DNA from: Candidatus Acetothermia bacterium
Lineage (GTDB): Bacteria; Bipolaricaulota; Bipolaricaulia; RBG-16-55-9; DRXL01
Length of the DNA: 64,000 bases
Assembly: GCA_016179105.1 (NCBI GenBank)
Contig: JACOSB010000056.1
Span: 1-64,000, forward strand
Direction: 5' to 3'
Notes under the pieces: model-generated
Told to the model about the DNA's origin: nothing
Database searches by the model: none
What the model saw: only the letters and a program-made list of their open reading frames with translations
Program-made: the position numbers and the translations under genes
Part shown: positions 1 through 7,676 of the stretch, piece by piece
Layout of the letters: every line of letters starts with the position of its first letter
Numbering within the stretch: the first letter of the stretch is position 1

Positions 1-1
1 A

Positions 2-145
2 AAGGTCGTCCACCAACAGGTAGATCGTTATAATGAACTCATCCAAGAGCATGGTTCTCCTCCTCGGTCGCTGAGATGCTTGGACCAAGGTAGCGAGAAT
101 CATGCTTTCTGGGCCACTCCAAAACTCGCACATGGGGTTAACTAG
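2..145 (+). CDS. Partial reading frame at left edge, unknown
   Basis: A frame open from the window edge gives 47 residues and ends at TAG 143-145. It includes the stretch VVHQQVDRYNELIQEHG. The VDRYN part faintly recalls the C-terminal tail of rve-type integrases/transposases, but the usual following motif is absent and I cannot assign it. It points toward the truncated 3' end of the M6 protease remnant, so a mobile-element boundary between 146 and 213 is conceivable. Most of the gene, if real, lies outside the window. Confidence 0.25.
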   Translation, partial: KVVHQQVDRYNELIQEHGSPPRSLRCLDQGSENHAFWATPKLAHGVN

Positions 146-213
146 TACTCCGACAACTTTACTTGGATGGGTCAAGTTGGTTAATTTCGCTCTTGTCATC
201 GACGTTCACAACA

Positions 214-1472
214 TCACAACCCATCAATTTCAAGTAGCTGAAGTACTAGCAGCTGAATGGTGAAGGCATTGGTCTCAGTCTGAGGGATGAATTTGCCAGC
301 AACGCTGGCGCTGGTTAAGTCCTGTGGGGTGATCCAGCCTTCGAACCATTTGCTCCAGGGGTCATAATGAGGTGGCGTATCAGCCAAATTCACTGTGCTC
401 CGGTACTGGTTGGACATCGTGCTCCATGAACCGATCCCAGCAGAACTCCCATCTGTGTCGTAAAGATCTGGCAAACCAAGGGCATGGCCAAACTCATGAG
501 CGAAAAGCCCGATGGTTTGTATCTGTGTACAGCCGGAACTTGGGTTTACATCTTTGGCGTGCGTAACCTCCGACTGAATAATGTATTGGTTAACAGAAAC
601 ACCGTCTCCGGCGAATGTTCCGCCCGGCCTAGAGAAATGTGGCCACAAGTTATCGCCAGCAAAACCCGGAGGGGGATCGTCCATGTCGCAGCCATCGTGG
701 GGTCCACCGCCAGCGTAGATAATGCCAAGAATGTCCACTGTACCATCACCGTCATTGTCAAAGTTAGCAAAATTAACTGTGGAGTCTGCTAAGGTCACCG
801 CCTCTGTCACCAAACCAGCGTCTGTTCCTGGACCAATATCGTAAAAAGCCTTGGTGTGAGAGAGTAAAACATCCCACTACTGTACCATTCAACTGTAGAG
901 CACCGTATGAAATCTCGCGAAAGTAGTCGTCTAGGTCACCAGGGCCTGAGGCTCCGCCGCCGAAAAGGTTAGTCTGCATCTGGGTAGCGGTAAAATTGCA
1001 AGGTACATCCGTGAAAGCAACCATAATGAACAATATGCGGGTGTTAGCACCAGCCCAGGGTGGGGGCGCAAGAGCGTACGGCTGTCCCAGAGCCGGCGCA
1101 CCAAGGGCAGATCGTCTCTCATTAATAGCATCCTCACTGGGATGTAGATGGGGTGGAGCCGGAGGTAAGCCCTTGCTCACTATGACACCGGAGGGTATAA
1201 GCTTCCCAGAAGAATCGCGTACCGCATACTCCCAGTAACCACTCTTGGGGCTCTTAACAACAGTAAAACTATCGAGCGTTTCCCAACCATGTGCAAACTC
1301 GTCTCCCCATAACCGTATCTCGATGGCGGCACCATTTGGCTGCTTAAATTTGTTGACTATTGGGTAGGCAGGGGCTAGCTTCAACGTTAACCCCCACGTT
1401 GAATAGATGTATTCCGCATAGTGCCAGAAATGCTAAAAATATGGCCATTAATCTTAGTATAATTTCATGCAC
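214..1472 (-). pseudogene. Decayed M6-family secreted metalloprotease
   Basis: Three frames together spell one immune-inhibitor-A-like (M6) protease. A GTG start at 1470-1472, six bases after GGAG, opens a signal peptide (MAIFLAFLALCG...). A first frameshift near 1375-1380 leads to the propeptide stretch AAIEIRLWGDEF typical of the family. A second shift near 855-865, at the codons for LSH, leads to the frame carrying GPGTDAGLVTEAV and the zinc site HEFGHALGLPDLYD. The protein then stops at 214 inside the catalytic region, without the usual downstream domain. Family members cleave extracellular proteins. With two frameshifts and a truncation this copy should be inactive, unless the shifts are sequencing errors. 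Confidence 0.8.
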
Positions 1473-1698
1473 AAATTTCTCCTTTACAACAATACTGTAT
1501 CGCATAAAGTACTTGATCTCCTCTAAGGTGTAGGGGTTCTATATTTGGGTTGTATATCCCCTCTATTTTTTAATAGGTTAACTTCCCCATTTAAATGTAG
1601 TCTAGCACACTCTCGCAGCGTTTGTATGTAACGCAAATCACGCTCGATGAAGATATCACCCAAGTTGAACCCTGTATTACGTAGTAATATACTCAGAT

Positions 1699-1980
1699 GT
1701 GCACCTAGAGCCGCCGCTAGTTTGGACTCAGTCGATCGTGAATAAGCTTGTTCAAAATCATCACGCCACGCCCGAGGAGGTAGAAGAGGTCTTCTTTGAC
1801 GATTTGCCCCACTTCAAAAAATATCGAGACATCTATCATGCCTACGGACAGACGGTGCCAGGACGGTACTTGTTTGCAGTCTTCCGCCTCTTGGGTAGCG
1901 ATAAGGCCAAGCTGATTACTGCCTACGAGATGTCTGAGAAACAACGACGCTACTATCAACGTGTGAAGGGAGCAGGATAG
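1699..1980 (+). CDS. BrnT-like ribonuclease toxin
   Basis: A 93-residue protein with the layout of BrnT/DUF4258-type toxins: an acidic helix PEEVEEVFF, a central AYGQTVPGRYLFAVF strand segment and a basic C-terminal RRYYQR. BrnT toxins are RelE-fold ribonucleases that cut mRNA and are held inactive by a DNA-binding antitoxin. The start is GTG at 1699, because the overlapping ATG at 1697 runs into a stop after three codons. No strong ribosome site is visible. The stop is two bases before the next start, so the pair is one operon in toxin-antitoxin order, as in brnTA. Assignment is by pattern only. Confidence 0.65.
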   Translation: MHLEPPLVWTQSIVNKLVQNHHATPEEVEEVFFDDLPHFKKYRDIYHAYGQTVPGRYLFAVFRLLGSDKAKLITAYEMSEKQRRYYQRVKGAG

Positions 1981-1982
1981 CC

Positions 1983-2327
1983 ATGGCCAAAGCGACCGTG
2001 TCCCGACCCAAAAAGCCCAAGCTGCCGGATATGACCGGCTGGGACGATGAGCAAATCGCTGAATTTTGGGAAAAGCATGAGTCAACGGATTATCTCGATC
2101 AGATGGAGGATGTCGAATTCAAGCTGGATACTCCCGCAGATTTTAGAGTCATCTCGCTACGGATAGACCAAGAAGATGTCGAGCGTGCCAAACGACTGGC
2201 GCGGCACAAGCGGGTTCCTTACACTGTGCTGCTCAGGATGTGGATCAAGGAGAAACTGGATGAAGCCGAAGAAAATCTGCCCAAGGGAATTCCCTTGAAT
2301 CTGAAAGATCGCAACAAGGCTCGTTAA
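1983..2327 (+). CDS. CopG-like antitoxin of the BrnT-like toxin
   Basis: A 114-residue protein with an acidic middle section (EFWEKHESTDYLDQ) and a C-terminal ribbon-helix-helix-like region (FRVISLRIDQEDVERAKRLA, then VPYTVLLRMWIKEKL). This is the standard arrangement of the CopG/BrnA antitoxin family, where the EFWE.H.STDY motif precedes the RHH fold. Such antitoxins bind the toxin and repress their own operon. The gene begins two bases after the toxin stop, so translation is probably coupled. I see no palindromic operator of clear quality before 1699. Confidence 0.7.
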   Translation: MAKATVSRPKKPKLPDMTGWDDEQIAEFWEKHESTDYLDQMEDVEFKLDTPADFRVISLRIDQEDVERAKRLARHKRVPYTVLLRMWIKEKLDEAEENLPKGIPLNLKDRNKAR

Positions 2328-2438
2328 CCATCGGGCGGCTGCTGATTAATCGCACTTCAGTATCCTTCCCTCCAATCGGCGTCGCGCTCGATAGTCAAAA
2401 CCGTCTGCGGAAGCCACCGGCTTGACAGCGAATCAAAG

Positions 2439-2480
2439 TTGACCGCTCCAATGAAGTAAGATATATTACTTAAAGTAATA
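2439..2480 (+). promoter_or_regulatory. Promoter with overlapping 17-bp palindromic operator
   Basis: TTGACC (2439-2444), a 17-base spacer and TATATT (2462-2467) form a good sigma-70 promoter. A perfect palindrome, TATTACTT-A-AAGTAATA at 2464-2480, overlaps the -10 box and the start site. It lies just before the AbrB-type antitoxin gene, so autorepression by the antitoxin or the complex is the likely function (inference). Confidence 0.65.
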
Positions 2481-2507
2481 CTTATGTAAAGAAGTAAGGT
2501 GATAAAG

Positions 2508-2756
2508 ATGCTCGGCAGTAAGTTGACTTCGAAAGGACAGATGACCATCCCTAAAGAAATCCGAGATTACTTGGACCTGCAACCTGGAGATCGCGTGGTG
2601 TTCATACGCAAGGACGGAGAAGTCGTGATTCAAGGTGTCAAAGAAACCCTCCTCGATCTGCGCGGCAGTGTAAAAGCTCGCCAGCACGCTGAAGACTTTA
2701 ATAGCGTCCGCCAGCACGTCAAGCGTCGCGTTGCCCAGAAAGCTGCCCGTGAATAG
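2508..2756 (+). CDS. AbrB/SpoVT-type antitoxin (VapB-like)
   Basis: An 82-residue swapped-hairpin protein with the classic N-terminal signature SKLTSKGQMTIPKEIRDYL and LQPGDRVVF. These small DNA-binding proteins act as antitoxins and autorepressors for PIN-domain toxins. ATG 2508 is preferred over the in-frame GTG at 2499 because AAGGTG sits six bases before the ATG. The C-terminal half (residues about 45-82), rich in basic residues, is the expected toxin-binding tail. The stop overlaps the start of the PIN gene, which indicates coupled translation. Confidence 0.85.
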   Translation: MLGSKLTSKGQMTIPKEIRDYLDLQPGDRVVFIRKDGEVVIQGVKETLLDLRGSVKARQHAEDFNSVRQHVKRRVAQKAARE

Positions 2757-3159
2757 ATATTTTGTCGACACCAACATCTTCTTGCGCTTTCTCACCAACG
2801 ATCTCCCCGCACAAGCGGACGCTGTCACGCGCTTGCTCAAACGAGCGGCTGAAGGAAAAATCATCTTGCAGACGAGCGCTCTCGTCATCGCCGAGATTGT
2901 TTGGACTTTGGAGTCGTACTATGCATTATCCCGAGCAGAGGTCAAAGCAAAAATTCTGGCTATCCTCAACACGCCCGGTCTCAAAGTAGAAAATGCCCAT
3001 CTGATCGGCTGCGCCATTGTGCTCTATGCAGAAAAGAATATCGATTTCATCGATGCGTACAATGCCTGCTGGATGAAAGAGCAAGAGCTATCCCATGTCT
3101 ACACGTTCGATACGAAACACTTTTCTCGTGCTGAAGGTATCGTGCCACAAGTGCCATAA
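2749..3159 (+). CDS. PIN-domain ribonuclease toxin (VapC-like)
   Basis: PIN-domain protein of 136 residues. The first conserved acidic site is in RYFVDTNIFLRFL, the second in SALVIAEIVWTLE, and the third and fourth in NIDFIDAYNA and VYTFDTKHFSR. Together they form the metal-binding acidic cluster of VapC-type RNases. GTG 2749 overlaps the antitoxin stop by eight bases and puts the first beta strand at the very N-terminus, as usual. An upstream TTG at 2731 would add six residues. The protein cleaves RNA when freed from the AbrB-type partner encoded just upstream. Confidence 0.85.
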   Translation: MNRYFVDTNIFLRFLTNDLPAQADAVTRLLKRAAEGKIILQTSALVIAEIVWTLESYYALSRAEVKAKILAILNTPGLKVENAHLIGCAIVLYAEKNIDFIDAYNACWMKEQELSHVYTFDTKHFSRAEGIVPQVP

Positions 3160-3176
3160 TCCTTTGAGGTAGCGCA

Positions 3177-3374
3177 TCAGGCAAGGCGTCGATAGAGCTC
3201 CGCGTTCTTCTGGAGCACGCGGTTCACTGTTTGCTGGAACTCCTCATCGGGGCGAGCAAGCCATTCTTCGATGCTCAGGCGCGCTAATTCTTCTGGAGCT
3301 ATACCAAAGCGGCTTGCAACCTCGTTCAGTCGCCGGAGGCGGTCTTCAGATAGGGTGATCTTAATCGTAGTCAT
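3177..3374 (-). CDS. Orphan ribbon-helix-helix-like antitoxin
   Basis: A 65-residue protein beginning TTIKITLSEDRLRRLNEVA and continuing FGIAPEELARLSIEEWL. This matches small MetJ/Arc-type (VapB/CopG-like) antitoxins that carry an N-terminal beta strand followed by two helices. It faces the PIN toxin gene tail to tail and has no toxin gene of its own immediately downstream. It may be an orphan antitoxin left from a third module, or a free repressor. No recognisable operator was found upstream. Confidence 0.6.
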   Translation of the reverse strand: MTTIKITLSEDRLRRLNEVASRFGIAPEELARLSIEEWLARPDEEFQQTVNRVLQKNAELYRRLA

Positions 3375-3446
3375 GAGACCTCTGCCATAAGTATAGCTAC
3401 GACTGCGCTCGATTGCACCGAAGCGGATCTGAAATTATGGAAGAAA

Positions 3447-3550
3447 GGAAATTGGCTGTCCCTCGTCACAGGGGCAAAATCCCGTCTTGTTGGGCCTGTG
3501 GTGGGAAGACGGGCAAAACCCTGCTCATCCCAAGAGACAGCCCCCTTTCC
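3447..3550. repeat. MITE-like element with imperfect terminal inverted repeats
   Basis: About 104 bases bounded by GGAAATTGGCTGTC on the left and the reverse complement of GGAAAGGGGGCTGTC on the right. Inside are a perfect 8-bp stem CCCGTCTT / AAGACGGG (from 3481) and matching GGGCAAAA and GGGGCAAAA motifs. Termini of the form GGGGCTGTC occur on several IS families, so a non-autonomous transposon remnant is the simplest reading. A structured RNA is the alternative. No protein is encoded. Confidence 0.45.
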
Positions 3551-3620
3551 TTACTCCATCTCGCTGATAGCAGTGCCATCAGCGTCGCGGAGATTTATCT
3601 TCAAAGAACAATGAAACACT

Positions 3621-3953
3621 CTAGGCTCGATGCCGACGGAGAATGCCTTGGGCTTGCAGATAAGAAAGACAGCGATCCCGCTGGCGCAACCAGCGCAGGT
3701 GCCCCTCGCGCGCGTCCATCTCATCCCGGTAAGTCTCCAATTCTACAGTGCCAAACCCGGTGCCCTTCTCCAGTACGTAACAATATGATTTATAGTCCCT
3801 GCGCTTGCCCAGCGTCCGCACTTCGATCTCTTTGCCTTCTTGTTCAGCAATCTTGCCCCTCAAGATTAACTCCGGCTCGGTCTGCTTAGGCTGATTCCAA
3901 AGACTCGATCCAGGACGCTGCTGGGTTTGAAACATCGAATTGAACGCTGACAT
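3621..3953 (-). CDS. Conserved-looking hypothetical protein
   Basis: A 110-residue soluble, charged protein with no signal peptide or membrane segment. The first 30 residues are Gln/Pro/Ser-rich and probably disordered. The rest looks folded, with EIEVRTLGKRRDYKSYCYVL followed by an amphipathic C-terminal helix ending in RRHRA. I do not recognise the family. It stands alone between the MITE-like element and aconitase. A short GCTGAT/ATCAGC hairpin just past its stop (about 3562-3582) could be a weak terminator. The opposite-strand frame here looks like a shadow. Confidence 0.5.
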   Translation of the reverse strand: MSAFNSMFQTQQRPGSSLWNQPKQTEPELILRGKIAEQEGKEIEVRTLGKRRDYKSYCYVLEKGTGFGTVELETYRDEMDAREGHLRWLRQRDRCLSYLQAQGILRRHRA

Positions 3954-4085
3954 GATTAACCCCTTTCCCCTGCTTCAGCTATTTTAAGCTTAAATTTATC
4001 CATGTGCAAAAAGTATGGAAAACAGGTGAAAATTGGGTCGTTTAGGGCTGAATTTCACCCACAACGTGTATCCCCAAATCGGCGG

Positions 4086-6800
4086 TTAATGCTTGAGCAG
4101 TTGTCTCAACACCGCCTGCAAGATTCCGCCGTTGCGATAGTAGCTGATGTCGATCGGCGTATCTAAACGAGCGATCGCGTTGAACGTGACAACACTGCCG
4201 TCGGATTTCTTCGCTTTGATTGTAACTTCCTGTTTTGGCTGCTTGATCTCAGGGATGCCCTCAATATCGAAAACTTCTTGCCCCATGAGGCCAAGCGACT
4301 CTGCATTCTGACCAGCTTTGTACTGCAAGGGGAGCACGCCCATGCCTACCAAGTTGCTCCGATGGATGCGCTCAAAACTCTCGGCGAGAGCAGCCTTCAC
4401 GCCGAGCAATAACGGACCTTTGGCGGCCCAGTCTCTGGAAGACCCGGCTCCGTATTCTTTGCCCGCGAGCACGAGCAACGGAATTTTCTCGGCTTGGTAT
4501 TTGATGGACGCATCATAGATGCTCATGCGCTCGCCCGTGGGCAGATAGATCGTGTACCAACCTTCCGTTCCTGGCACCAACAGATTTTTCAGGCGGACGT
4601 TCCCGAACGTACCGCGCATCATCACTAAGTGATTGCCGCGACGCGCGCCGTAGGAGTTGAAGTCTTTCTTCTCGATCCCGCGCTCGATGAGAAATTTCCC
4701 GGCGGGGCTGTCTTTCGCGATGTCTCCGGCGGGCGAGATGTGATCGGTCGTGACGGAATCGCCGACCATCGCGAGCACGCGAGCGCCCTTGATGTCTCTC
4801 AATGGCGACGGAGTCATCGTCAGCCCCTCGAAGTACGGAGGCTCTTGGATGTACGTTGATTTCGAACTCCAATTAAAAAGCTCGCCTTCTACTCCAGAGA
4901 TCGCGTTCCAGGTCGGGTTGCCATCGAAGACATTTCCATAAGACTTCTTGAACATCTCGGGCTGAACGGATTGTGCGATCGTATCGGCGATCTCCTTTTG
5001 CGTCGGCCAGATCTCTTTGAGATAGACGGGTTTTCCGTTCTGGTCCAGGCCCAGAGGCTCGTTGGCGAGATCAACGTCGACACGGCCCGCGAGGGCGTAG
5101 GCGACTACTAATGGAGGAGAAGCCAAGAAGTTCGCTTTCACCAAGGGATGCACGCGGCCCTCAAAGTTTCGGTTGCCGGAGAGCACGGCCGCTGCGACCA
5201 AGTTGTTCTCGGTCACGGCTTTGGCGACGTTTTCAGGGAGCGGGCCGCTGTTCCCAATGCACGTCGTGCAGCCATAACCGACCAAGTGAAAACCGAGTTG
5301 TTCGAGATAGCTCATTAAGCTGGCTTTCTGCAGATACTCCGTGACGACTTTCGATCCGGGTGCTAAGCTCGTCTTCACATAGGGCTTTACTTTGAGACCT
5401 CGCTCGACGGCTTTTTTCGCGAGCAAGCCCGCACCCACCATCACCGAAGGATTGGAGGTGTTGGTGCACGATGTAATCGCGGCGATGACCACGACGCCAT
5501 GGCCGACCGAAAGAGTGCCGCTCCCGTTGGCAGAGACTTGTGCTGTCTTACCTGCATCATCACCCGTGAGTCCATAGCCACGGTCTTTGACGGGCGCAGT
5601 GAGTAATTTCTGAAAATCGCGCTTGACATCCCCGAGTCTAATTTTGTCTTGAGGGCGTTTTGGGCCAGCCACGCTCGGTTCGACGTCTTCGAGTTTGAGC
5701 GAGAGCGTGTCGGTGAAAACGGGGTCGGAGGTTTCGTCTGTTCGGAAAAGCCCTTGCTCTTTAGCATAGCGCTCGACGAGTTGGACTTCAGCTTCTGTAC
5801 GTCCCGTGCGTCTCATATATCTGAGCGTCTCTTCGTCGATCGGGAAGAAGCCGATCGTCGCGCCGTACTCGGGGGACATGTTCGCGATCGTCGCGCGGTC
5901 GGGCAGCGACAGTTGGCTGAGGCCGCTCCCATAAAATTCGACGAACTTATCGACGACGCCCTTCTGACGCAGCATCTGAGTGACGGTAAGAACTAAGTCT
6001 GTCGCTGTGACTCCATCGCGTAGCTGCCCGGTGAGTTTGAAGCCAATCACTTGCGGAGTCAACATATACATGGGCTGACCGAGCATCGACGCTTCGGCCT
6101 CGATCCCGCCGACGCCCCAGCCGACAACACCCAGACCGTTGATCATCGTCGTGTGCGAGTCCGTGCCGACGAGCGTGTCGGGCAACGCTACCGAATCTTT
6201 GCCTTCGGAGCGAGTCAAAACAACCTTCGCCAAGAACTCTAAGTTGACTTGGTGCACAATGCCGGTCGCCGGGGGTACGACCCTAAAATTCTGGAATGCG
6301 TTCTGACCCCAGCGCAAGAACTCATAGCGCTCTCGGTTGCGCTCAAACTCGATCTCGGCGTTCTTTTCGAGCGCCAAGCGCGAGCCGAAATAATCAACTT
6401 GGACAGAGTGGTCGACCACGAGATCGACGGGAATGAGGGGATTGATCTTCTTCGGATCGCCGCCCAGCCTTTTGACAGCTGAGCGCATGGCTGCTAAATC
6501 GACAACGGCGGGGACGCCCGTAAAATCCTGCAACAGCACACGCGCCGGCTTGAACGGAAGTTCTTTGGTCGGCATCGCTTTCGCGTCCCAGTTCGCGAGC
6601 GCGACCACGTCATTTTCGGTGATCTCTTGCCCATTGCACTGGCGAAGAACCGACTCGAGCATCACTTTCATCGAAAAGGGCAGTTGCGAGATTTTCCCGA
6701 TCCCGGATTTTTCCAAAAAACTTAGACGATAGAGAACGGCTCTGCCACTGCCGGTCTCGAACGCATCACGAGCCCCGGCCAGATTTTTAGAATTACTCAT
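4086..6800 (-). CDS. acnA: Aconitate hydratase A
   Basis: Full-length 904-residue aconitase of the AcnA/IRP1 type, which converts citrate to isocitrate in the cytoplasmic citric acid cycle. The three Fe-S ligands are present: Cys445 in [12 protein letters not shown], and Cys511 and Cys514 in [12 protein letters not shown]. The N-terminal ...[18 protein letters not shown] and [17 protein letters not shown] motifs and the C-terminal swivel-domain motif [16 protein letters not shown] are intact. It is transcribed from its own promoter (6834-6862), divergently from the XRE-cupin regulator. No other citric acid cycle gene is adjacent. Assignment is secure from motif order and length. Confidence 0.97.
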   Translation of the reverse strand: MSNSKNLAGARDAFETGSGRAVLYRLSFLEKSGIGKISQLPFSMKVMLESVLRQCNGQEITENDVVALANWDAKAMPTKELPFKPARVLLQDFTGVPAVVDLAAMRSAVKRLGGDPKKINPLIPVDLVVDHSVQVDYFGSRLALEKNAEIEFERNRERYEFLRWGQNAFQNFRVVPPATGIVHQVNLEFLAKVVLTRSEGKDSVALPDTLVGTDSHTTMINGLGVVGWGVGGIEAEASMLGQPMYMLTPQVIGFKLTGQLRDGVTATDLVLTVTQMLRQKGVVDKFVEFYGSGLSQLSLPDRATIANMSPEYGATIGFFPIDEETLRYMRRTGRTEAEVQLVERYAKEQGLFRTDETSDPVFTDTLSLKLEDVEPSVAGPKRPQDKIRLGDVKRDFQKLLTAPVKDRGYGLTGDDAGKTAQVSANGSGTLSVGHGVVVIAAITSCTNTSNPSVMVGAGLLAKKAVERGLKVKPYVKTSLAPGSKVVTEYLQKASLMSYLEQLGFHLVGYGCTTCIGNSGPLPENVAKAVTENNLVAAAVLSGNRNFEGRVHPLVKANFLASPPLVVAYALAGRVDVDLANEPLGLDQNGKPVYLKEIWPTQKEIADTIAQSVQPEMFKKSYGNVFDGNPTWNAISGVEGELFNWSSKSTYIQEPPYFEGLTMTPSPLRDIKGARVLAMVGDSVTTDHISPAGDIAKDSPAGKFLIERGIEKKDFNSYGARRGNHLVMMRGTFGNVRLKNLLVPGTEGWYTIYLPTGERMSIYDASIKYQAEKIPLLVLAGKEYGAGSSRDWAAKGPLLLGVKAALAESFERIHRSNLVGMGVLPLQYKAGQNAESLGLMGQEVFDIEGIPEIKQPKQEVTIKAKKSDGSVVTFNAIARLDTPIDISYYRNGGILQAVLRQLLKH

Positions 6801-6833
6801 AGATCACTGCTCCATAGAATTTTGCGTAAGTTG

Positions 6834-6862
6834 AGTATAATTGGCTGCTCCGGATGTTGCAA
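6834..6862 (-). promoter_or_regulatory. acnA promoter
   Basis: Read on the minus strand: TTGCAA (6857-6862), a 17-base spacer and TATACT (6834-6839), 33 bases before the acnA ATG. A GGAG ribosome site lies between them. The spacing is ideal for the primary sigma factor. Confidence 0.6.
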
Positions 6863-6923
6863 TCTTGACGCGCTTTAGTCAAGCCGCATAGGCTGTACGC
6901 ATCGAACATCGCTGTGCACTTCC

Positions 6924-6993
6924 TTTCAAATTATGGTAGAATTATTCTACTATAGGAGAAGGAGAAAGTCAAGAATTTTTCTACTATGGTAGA
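6924..6993 (+). promoter_or_regulatory. Operator/promoter of the XRE-cupin gene (GTAGAA palindromes)
   Basis: A perfect palindrome GTAGAAT-T-ATTCTAC lies at 6936-6950. A second pair of half-sites, TCTAC...GTAGA (6980-6993), spans the ATG of the downstream gene at 6986. A possible promoter TTTCAA (6924-6929), 18 bases, TACTAT (6948-6953) contains the first palindrome. The arrangement suggests that the encoded XRE protein represses itself. The same half-sites recur at 62609-62648. Confidence 0.6.
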
Positions 6994-7561
6994 TAAAGCG
7001 ATTAAAGAACAGTTAGGAAAGACCATTCAAGAGCTGCGACGACGCCAGAAACTGACTCTGGAAGAGTTGGCCGATCGCTCCAACGTCAGCCGAGCCATGC
7101 TTTCTAAGATTGAGCGCCACGAGAAAAACCCTACGGTTGCTGTGGCATTGAAGATTGCCAAAGCGCTCGGCGTGAGTCTCTTCGAGCTTTTGGGGGAGAT
7201 AGAAGAGCGTCAGTCCGTCGTTGTTATTCCCAGGGATCGTCGGCTAGTCGTGAAAGACCCCGACACTGGATTCGAGCGTCAATTGCTCTCTCCAACGTTT
7301 GAGGGGGGCAGCGTGGAGTTCATGCGCCATTTGATTCCTCCGGGGTCTAGCTCCGGAGACTTGCCGGCGTCACATCAGAGGGGCATGGAAAAATACATTG
7401 TCGTCGAAAGGGGCAAGTTGCGCGTCGTGATCGGCACGCAAGCGTATCTTCTCGCAGAGGGAGATGCTATGTACTATAAGGCCGACGTAGCGCACCGTTA
7501 TGAGAACGCCGGCAAGGGCGTATGCAGCTATTACATTGTCGTGAGTCGTGCGCGGCGCTAG
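6986..7561 (+). CDS. XRE-family regulator with C-terminal cupin sensor
   Basis: A 191-residue cytoplasmic transcription factor. Residues about 9-65 are a lambda-repressor-type helix-turn-helix (LEELADRSNVSRAMLSKIER) and residues about 110-185 are a cupin barrel (SSGDLPASHQRGMEKYIVVE...YYKADVAHRYENAG). In this family (SutR/PuuR-like) the cupin binds a small ligand that is often unknown, and the HTH controls the regulator itself or neighbouring genes. The ATG overlaps an operator-like inverted repeat, and the nearest purine-rich ribosome site is about 20 bases upstream, so translation may be inefficient or controlled. It is divergent from acnA. The ligand cannot be told from sequence. Confidence 0.85.
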   Translation: MVDKAIKEQLGKTIQELRRRQKLTLEELADRSNVSRAMLSKIERHEKNPTVAVALKIAKALGVSLFELLGEIEERQSVVVIPRDRRLVVKDPDTGFERQLLSPTFEGGSVEFMRHLIPPGSSSGDLPASHQRGMEKYIVVERGKLRVVIGTQAYLLAEGDAMYYKADVAHRYENAGKGVCSYYIVVSRARR

Positions 7562-7630
7562 ACTGCGGTTCACTCATTACTTGAGCCGATCCTCAAATTC
7601 TATTGTGGCCGCTCCGTGAGATTTCTAGTA

Positions 7631-7639
7631 TGTTAAGAT
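7631..7639 (+). promoter_or_regulatory. Extended -10 promoter element
   Basis: TGTTAAGAT fits an extended -10 (TGn followed by TAAGAT) 38 bases before the ATG at 7677. No good -35 box lies at the right distance. The AAGGAGG ribosome site follows at about 7664. Confidence 0.4.
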
Positions 7640-7676
7640 GCTGGCTCGGGGCATTGAAAACTGCAAGGAGGATTCC

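Noticed and set aside
3454-3542. SRP RNA, RNase P RNA or a known riboswitch in the structured element
   Set aside because: None of the diagnostic conserved loops (for example the SRP GGTCAGG/GGAAGCAGCC elements) are present.
3413-3889. 158-residue plus-strand frame across the MITE-like element
   Set aside because: It crosses the inverted-repeat element and is antisense to the better-formed minus-strand protein at 3621-3953. No family features.
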